From the NCBI GenBank assembly GCA_021234155.1, contig JAJEKV010000079.1, positions 248,001 through 312,000 on the forward strand: a DNA stretch of 64,000 nt, read 5' to 3'. The notes beneath the pieces were generated by a model that saw only the letters and a program-made list of their open reading frames with translations, did no database searches and was not told where the DNA came from. Within the stretch, counting starts at the first letter, position 1. Every line of letters begins with the position of its first letter. Shown here piece by piece: positions 58,886-64,000 of the stretch. Origin of the DNA: Isoetes taiwanensis (lineage: Eukaryota; Streptophyta; Lycopodiopsida; Isoetales; Isoetaceae). A program made the position numbers and the translations under genes.

Positions 58886-61800
58886 TCATTCTTCATCTAC
58901 GCTTTCGTCCCCCGTTACCTCATCTCTAAAAAGAATCTTTAGTGCAGGCAACAACTTTGGAAGCATAGGCAAATCAGCCAAGTTTACACTCATCATATCA
59001 AAGGCAATACAAGTTTTATCATCATAACTATCATCGAAAACTGGAATCTTTGGATATCGCTGGCTGAAATGCGTCAAAATAGTCCTGTAAGCACCCGCAG
59101 CATTCCCTGCCTCCACAGCTTCACTTGTTAGGCTGTGCTTTTTTGCAAGTGCTTCTTCACTCATACCGTCATCAAATGTAGCCTATAAAGACATTGAGAT
59201 ATGTTAACGGTGTTAAGGACCTTATTACATACCAAACTTCAACACACATTACCTCATGAATAAAACCGCCGCATTTTTTAGATGCTTCAACGAACTCCTT
59301 GCAAGGTCTAGTGTCACCTGAATATGCTAATTTCCATCCTAACAATTCGCTTCCACTAGTTGTCTTACCTTCTGCTTCTATAACCACGGCAAAGGCGTGG
59401 GGGCAATGAATAACAGGAACACTATGCAAACTCTTCAAACCCATTGCTAGCAAGGCACTATTCAGTTTCTCCCTTCCTAACCCATCAACACCTGTCCTTA
59501 TATGAAAGCCTGGGAGAGTCCAGTAGTTACGCATCTGTCCTTTCATGTAGCTATTATCATTAGTTCTATCACCAATGAGAAACCGACTAGAAATGTCACT
59601 TCTAACTTCATCTACAACGAGACTTTCTGATGCGGATGCTAAGCATACTCCACTGTCTTGTTGACTTATATTTCTTTGCGCCTCCTCAGCATACATATTA
59701 TCTGCTTCAAAGGTCGTTTGACTGCAATCCAAAAACTCGTATGACAGCTCCTCAAGCCTTGCATAGGCTTCTAGAAAACGTTTAAGCAACTTCGGACCAA
59801 TAACCAGTATTGGCTCTAACCTGTTCTGCTTCTCCAATAAGATCTTTCGGGCTGAAAGTATGCGGGCCAAACCAGCATGGTGATCAGCATGTATATGTGA
59901 AATCCAAACACATCTCAGCCTAGACACAACGACATCGGCTTCGAGTTCACCAAACCTGACAAACATATTTAGCATGTGAGTTTTGTAGAAATGAACTCCA
60001 AAGGCATTTGTTGATCCATAAGTACCTTCTTTTAAGCTGTGCATAGGTACCTTCGCCACAGTCAAGAAGCATTCCCCCATGGTGAAACAGATGCACGTAA
60101 ATGGCACTTACATTGCGATACTTTGATGGTTGAGAAGAACCTGTACCCAAAAAGACAATCTCCATTTCTTCCCTGCTAGCTCCTTTCAAACATTGTGGAA
60201 GGTTTTCTGTTTTAACATGCAAAGGATCTGAAGCATGACCAGAACTCCAAAGCTCTTTAATCTGCTCGGCTGCGCTGATCACATCAGGGACTTCATCTAC
60301 CATGTCTTCAATGATCTTTTTGATACTAAACTTTTCGGGGATTGACAATTTGTCAAATCCAAGAGATGCCAAAGGACGTAAACGGAACTGCAAAGCATGT
60401 CCATCCATATCATCAGCGTGTTTCAAGTAGAAACTAATGGCACTGTCTATTGGGGTAAGAAAAAAAAAAAGAGAACGAAGTTTCTACCTTCAGCATATTC
60501 TCTGCTTGGACTGTGTAGGTGCCAGCAGAAGTGACCTGTACTTGGAATTTGAAGACAATGAGATGATATATAAAAGGGGTCAAAGTATTATATTGAGTAC
60601 CTGTACTGCTATGTCCTCGTCTTGTTTTAAAGGCTGCTTTTCCAACTCGCTTAATACATTTTCCAATTGTAATGCAGAGATGGGAAAAACGTGTGGGCAG
60701 ATATAGTTTAGCCTCGTTAGAATTCTTGCACTTGACTTTAGTACTGGAGATGAATTATTAGAACTGCTCAGAAAATGCAAAAATGTAAGAAACCCGGGCA
60801 ATCAATAATATACTAGAAAACTTAGTTCCCTTACCAACCATGACCAGCCAAAATATGTTGGGCAGCACCAAACTTAAGCATCCAGTCCGGTATCTAGAAT
60901 CATTTACAACACAAGCAGGGCTAATATGGACCAAAGCACGTCACATTCTTGGAGCCATTGTAGAAGTCAGAAAAAGTTATCCGATGCCAGCAATGATGGT
61001 ATATGTGACTGTGTGGGACAATCAACAAGGACCAATATGGGGCCAGGCGAAGAAGGTTCCATTACATCACTTGGGTAAATCTGTACAGAGAAACTGGAAA
61101 CCCATTAACCTTTATCAGCAAATCCACACATTTTAGAACTACTATTCTTACTACTTGAAGCACAGACAGACCGTTCTCTTTCCATCATCCGACATAACAG
61201 AGTGGCCATCCTGAAGTCTACCATATTTTTGACCTCGTCTAAGTCCTAATGCAGCGGCCTTAGCAGGATCAAACTTCCCTTTGACTTCTGGCAGCTCACA
61301 GACATAAACCACAGAGATGTCCCCACCCTTGAACCCTTCAACTTCATTTGCGGCAACATATGATTCTATTCCTGTGCATAATCTTTTGGCACCTACAATT
61401 TTATATTGCAATTTGTCTCAGAACAACATCGTTATCAATTTGGAAAAGAGCCATCAAACTTCAAGAATCTTAATCAAGCAAGAAACTTCAACATCGTTTG
61501 CCATCATCTTCTTGGGCATCCTTTTCTGACTGCCGATTATCATTGCCTTCAGGCATCAGCAAAGCAGCAGAAATCTTGACCATTTCCTCCTCTAATACAA
61601 CATCCCTACTATTTCCTTCATGTGCACCATCATCCTTATGCGATTGTGGAAGTCCTTTCCCAAAACTGTGTGTGTGGAAGACTGAAGCATTTGGTAAGAA
61701 TGTGGACATTGCATCCACCAAATATTGAAGATCAGAAGGCCCCCCAAATATTCACCTGCAGAAGACAAACATATTTCAACAATGTGACATCATATCCATA

Positions 61801-64000
61801 AACAGGTGGACCCCCCTGCCTAACTGCAAAATATCTTGGAAGAGATTAGAAGTTTGGTGCCATTCAGTGATTGTATTTTGTGCTTATCGATTTTTCTCTC
61901 TCATTCTAAAAATAGAAAAATAGCAGATCCCTTTTTCCTTGAATAGCAGAAGGGACTATGTATATAAGTGTAATGTGCAATGAACTAAGCAAGTTATTAG
62001 CATAAATGTTTGAGATAGAGGTTCATAAGTGGAAACAACACAATGGCTGCCCTCAATTGTCGCCCGACATGATCATGCAGAGCGTTATGTAAGCCACACT
62101 GAAAAAGCAATTATATCTTCCCCTTGCTACAAGAAAACTTCAAGCTTTTTTAAGTGTAATCTAGAAGGAGATAGATGTGATCTTCCATTCCCACTTTAGT
62201 ATCTGCAGATAATCCAATTTCTAATAACTGCCTTTATCATACTCAAAGACCAACTGGTCTTATTAAAGCTTAAATTACTGAGCCATGTAGCCAAAAGCAT
62301 CTTCATTTCCATTAGAACAGAATAAAAACAAGACTTGACAGGTAACATGGATTACCGCTTGACCAATGTCACCAGCCAAAGTTAAAAGTGTACCTATAAA
62401 AATCCCCAAACACATAGCATTAACCGTGCTCTGCAGCAACATAAGCAAGAGAAAACAGGATCTAACCAGGAAGTCCCCCAGCGGTTACGGAACAAACACG
62501 AGTAAGAAATATATGATCTATCTGCAGACATGAACCAGTTATTACGAATGTGATTATATATACACAATTCAAACCATGCAAAAATCAGCCCTATCCAAAT
62601 GCCTTATTCCCTGTGTTAGCTTATTAAGATACCCAAAGAAAAATAAAGCATCCACTCTTTGTTAGAAGGCTGACAATAAGTGAACCACAGCATGTCATAA
62701 TCTGAACTCTTGACACAGACACAAGACAGGGTTGCACACTGCAAATATGCCAGACAGTATTCTTGTGTGGTCTTATGCACATATTAATCGCCTATGGCAT
62801 CTTCTACAGGCATGGCAACATTGCGCAAAATATATATGGAGCACCAGGAAGAAAAGGAAACAATGATGCATAATTCATCAGCACAAAAACACAGTCTCTG
62901 GGATCACGTTTAATTTTTTTAACACAAGCTGAGCTTTCGAGAGTAAAAACTTAATCATCCAGGTATTATGATCCGACAGGAACTGCTGATAATCTTCGCT
63001 TCATTTCTTTTTTTCAGACACCCGTGATAATGATGTTACCTACCATTAACGGAATAACTGACCATATAATATGTCAATGTGATTCTATTTTAAATCGATA
63101 AAAGGTTCTATTTTAGATCAAAATCCCACCCTGAATCAGGTATTAAGCCAAGATCCATGCCTTAGATAACTTGATCTTGTGCTCAACGCAAAACCGTTGC
63201 AAGCCCTGAGATTCGCATAAGACCACGTCAGCTGTTTATTTAAATATCAGAGATGTTTTAGTCAACTAAAGGTAAGACAGTAACATACCTCCCTGCATTG
63301 AACAGAAACCGCCGATTATCAAAGAAAAAAGAAGAACCGAAGGAGATGTGTCTCCTGTGTCCATTCCTGTCCCTACTATCTGCGAAGTAGATTAGAAGTT
63401 AAGTACACAATTTAAACAAAGAAACATGATGGCATATGAGGCCACAAATACAAAGAGTACTCCAGATAGACAGAAGGTTCCATTTGTCATCATCATTTTA
63501 ATCAACTCTTAAAGCCTATGCATGGAACCCCAATGTCATATAGTTTAAACTACATAGAACAGGAGACAGGTAACATGTTGTGCATAACCATCTTTTATTG
63601 GCCTGCAAGTACTAGAAAGCCTGGCCTTGTATAACTGCACATTTCCTTAGCATGATTGGATTCCTATATTTCTGAACTGTTGTGCACTACATGCAGATTC
63701 TCAAATCAAAATTTATTATGCCTTGCTACACATAGAACTGCATTATGATGCCAATGCTGATCAGCTTCATTTCTATTTTCATAAGACTAGTAAACCGCAA
63801 GAATGGCATCCAGGCTCTTTTTGTGCGCCAAAGGAAGCAAAGGATTCACTATAAACTGAAGTGATTGAAAATTCAGGTAATTCATTTCTCCGGGCATCTA
63901 ACTTAATATGGCATATCCCGCAAGAAGAGTTTTTGGAAAATCCCAAAATTAGAGCTCACAGACCTGCATATAGCTGATGCTTCTTCCTGCACGAGAAGTG
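58886..64000 (-). CDS. Long-form tRNase Z, copy 3 (5' end cut by the window)
   Basis: Same exon order as 29272-34649, shifted by about 29.6 kb. The catalytic N-terminal exon is open here across SAAEQIKELWSSGHASDP (60426-60026), where copy 2 is frameshifted. Conversely this copy has problems copy 2 lacks: the motif before the metal-binding IHE reads KKCGG instead of KNATV (59262-59280), one base is missing at a splice donor near 61494, one C is extra at 61740, and one C is missing in the exon at about 63292. Gene content, metal motifs (HIHADHHAGL, HCPHAFAV, YSGDTRPC) and terminal exon are as in copy 2. Exon 1 continues beyond 64000. Confidence 0.82.

Larger units (their letters stand above)
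56304..64000 (+). repeat. Large tandem repeat, H-DPBB plus tRNase Z segment, copy 3 (runs off the window)
   Basis: Matches 26673-34383 and ends inside tRNase Z exon 1. After about 57250 the sequence is nearly identical to copy 2; before that it shows the miscall-like pattern in coding exons. Confidence 0.9.

Overview
This is nuclear DNA from a land plant, almost certainly a vascular plant. The evidence is spliced genes with GT-AG introns, hevein-type chitin-binding domains, a GH19 chitinase, an EG45/plant-natriuretic-peptide-like double-psi barrel protein, a long-form tRNase Z, tRNA-derived SINE-like pieces and a large terminal-inverted-repeat DNA transposon. The species cannot be named from the sequence alone.

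The window is a tandem array read through about two and a half units. Unit 1 is 1-26672, unit 2 is 26673-56303 and unit 3 runs from 56304 to the window end. Each unit starts with a forward-strand gene (H-DPBB) for a secreted protein with two hevein domains and a double-psi barrel. In units 2 and 3 this is followed by a reverse-strand tRNase Z gene (29272-34649, and 58886 to the window edge). Units 1 and 2 then share a block of about 20 kb (6094-26672 and 36138-56303). That block holds the 3' end of another tRNase Z copy split by a transposon of about 10.5 kb with MULE-like transposase exons, then unrecognised exon fragments, a small secreted ORF, and a two-hevein GH19 chitinase on the reverse strand. 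The chitinase lies head to head with the H-DPBB gene of the next unit, about 2.4 kb away. Unit 1 also carries a 4.8 kb Helitron-like insertion (1194-6037) just after H-DPBB, with strong hairpins, a pyrimidine-rich tract and tRNA-like repeats.

The two secreted proteins look like one defence module. Chitinase and H-DPBB share signal peptide, both hevein domains, TATA box and 5' leader, and differ only in the downstream domain (GH19 or double-psi barrel). This suggests domain swapping behind a common chitin-binding and promoter cassette.

The second copy of the 20 kb block is riddled with differences from the first. They fall mainly at CTG and CAG trinucleotides, which tend to become CCG, TCG, CG or CGT, and there are clean islands between them. 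The tRNase Z copies each carry different small indels. The pattern fits uncorrected long-read base-calling errors at CHG-methylated cytosines better than real divergence. Most frameshifts in 36138-57250 should therefore not be read as biological pseudogenisation without read-level checking.
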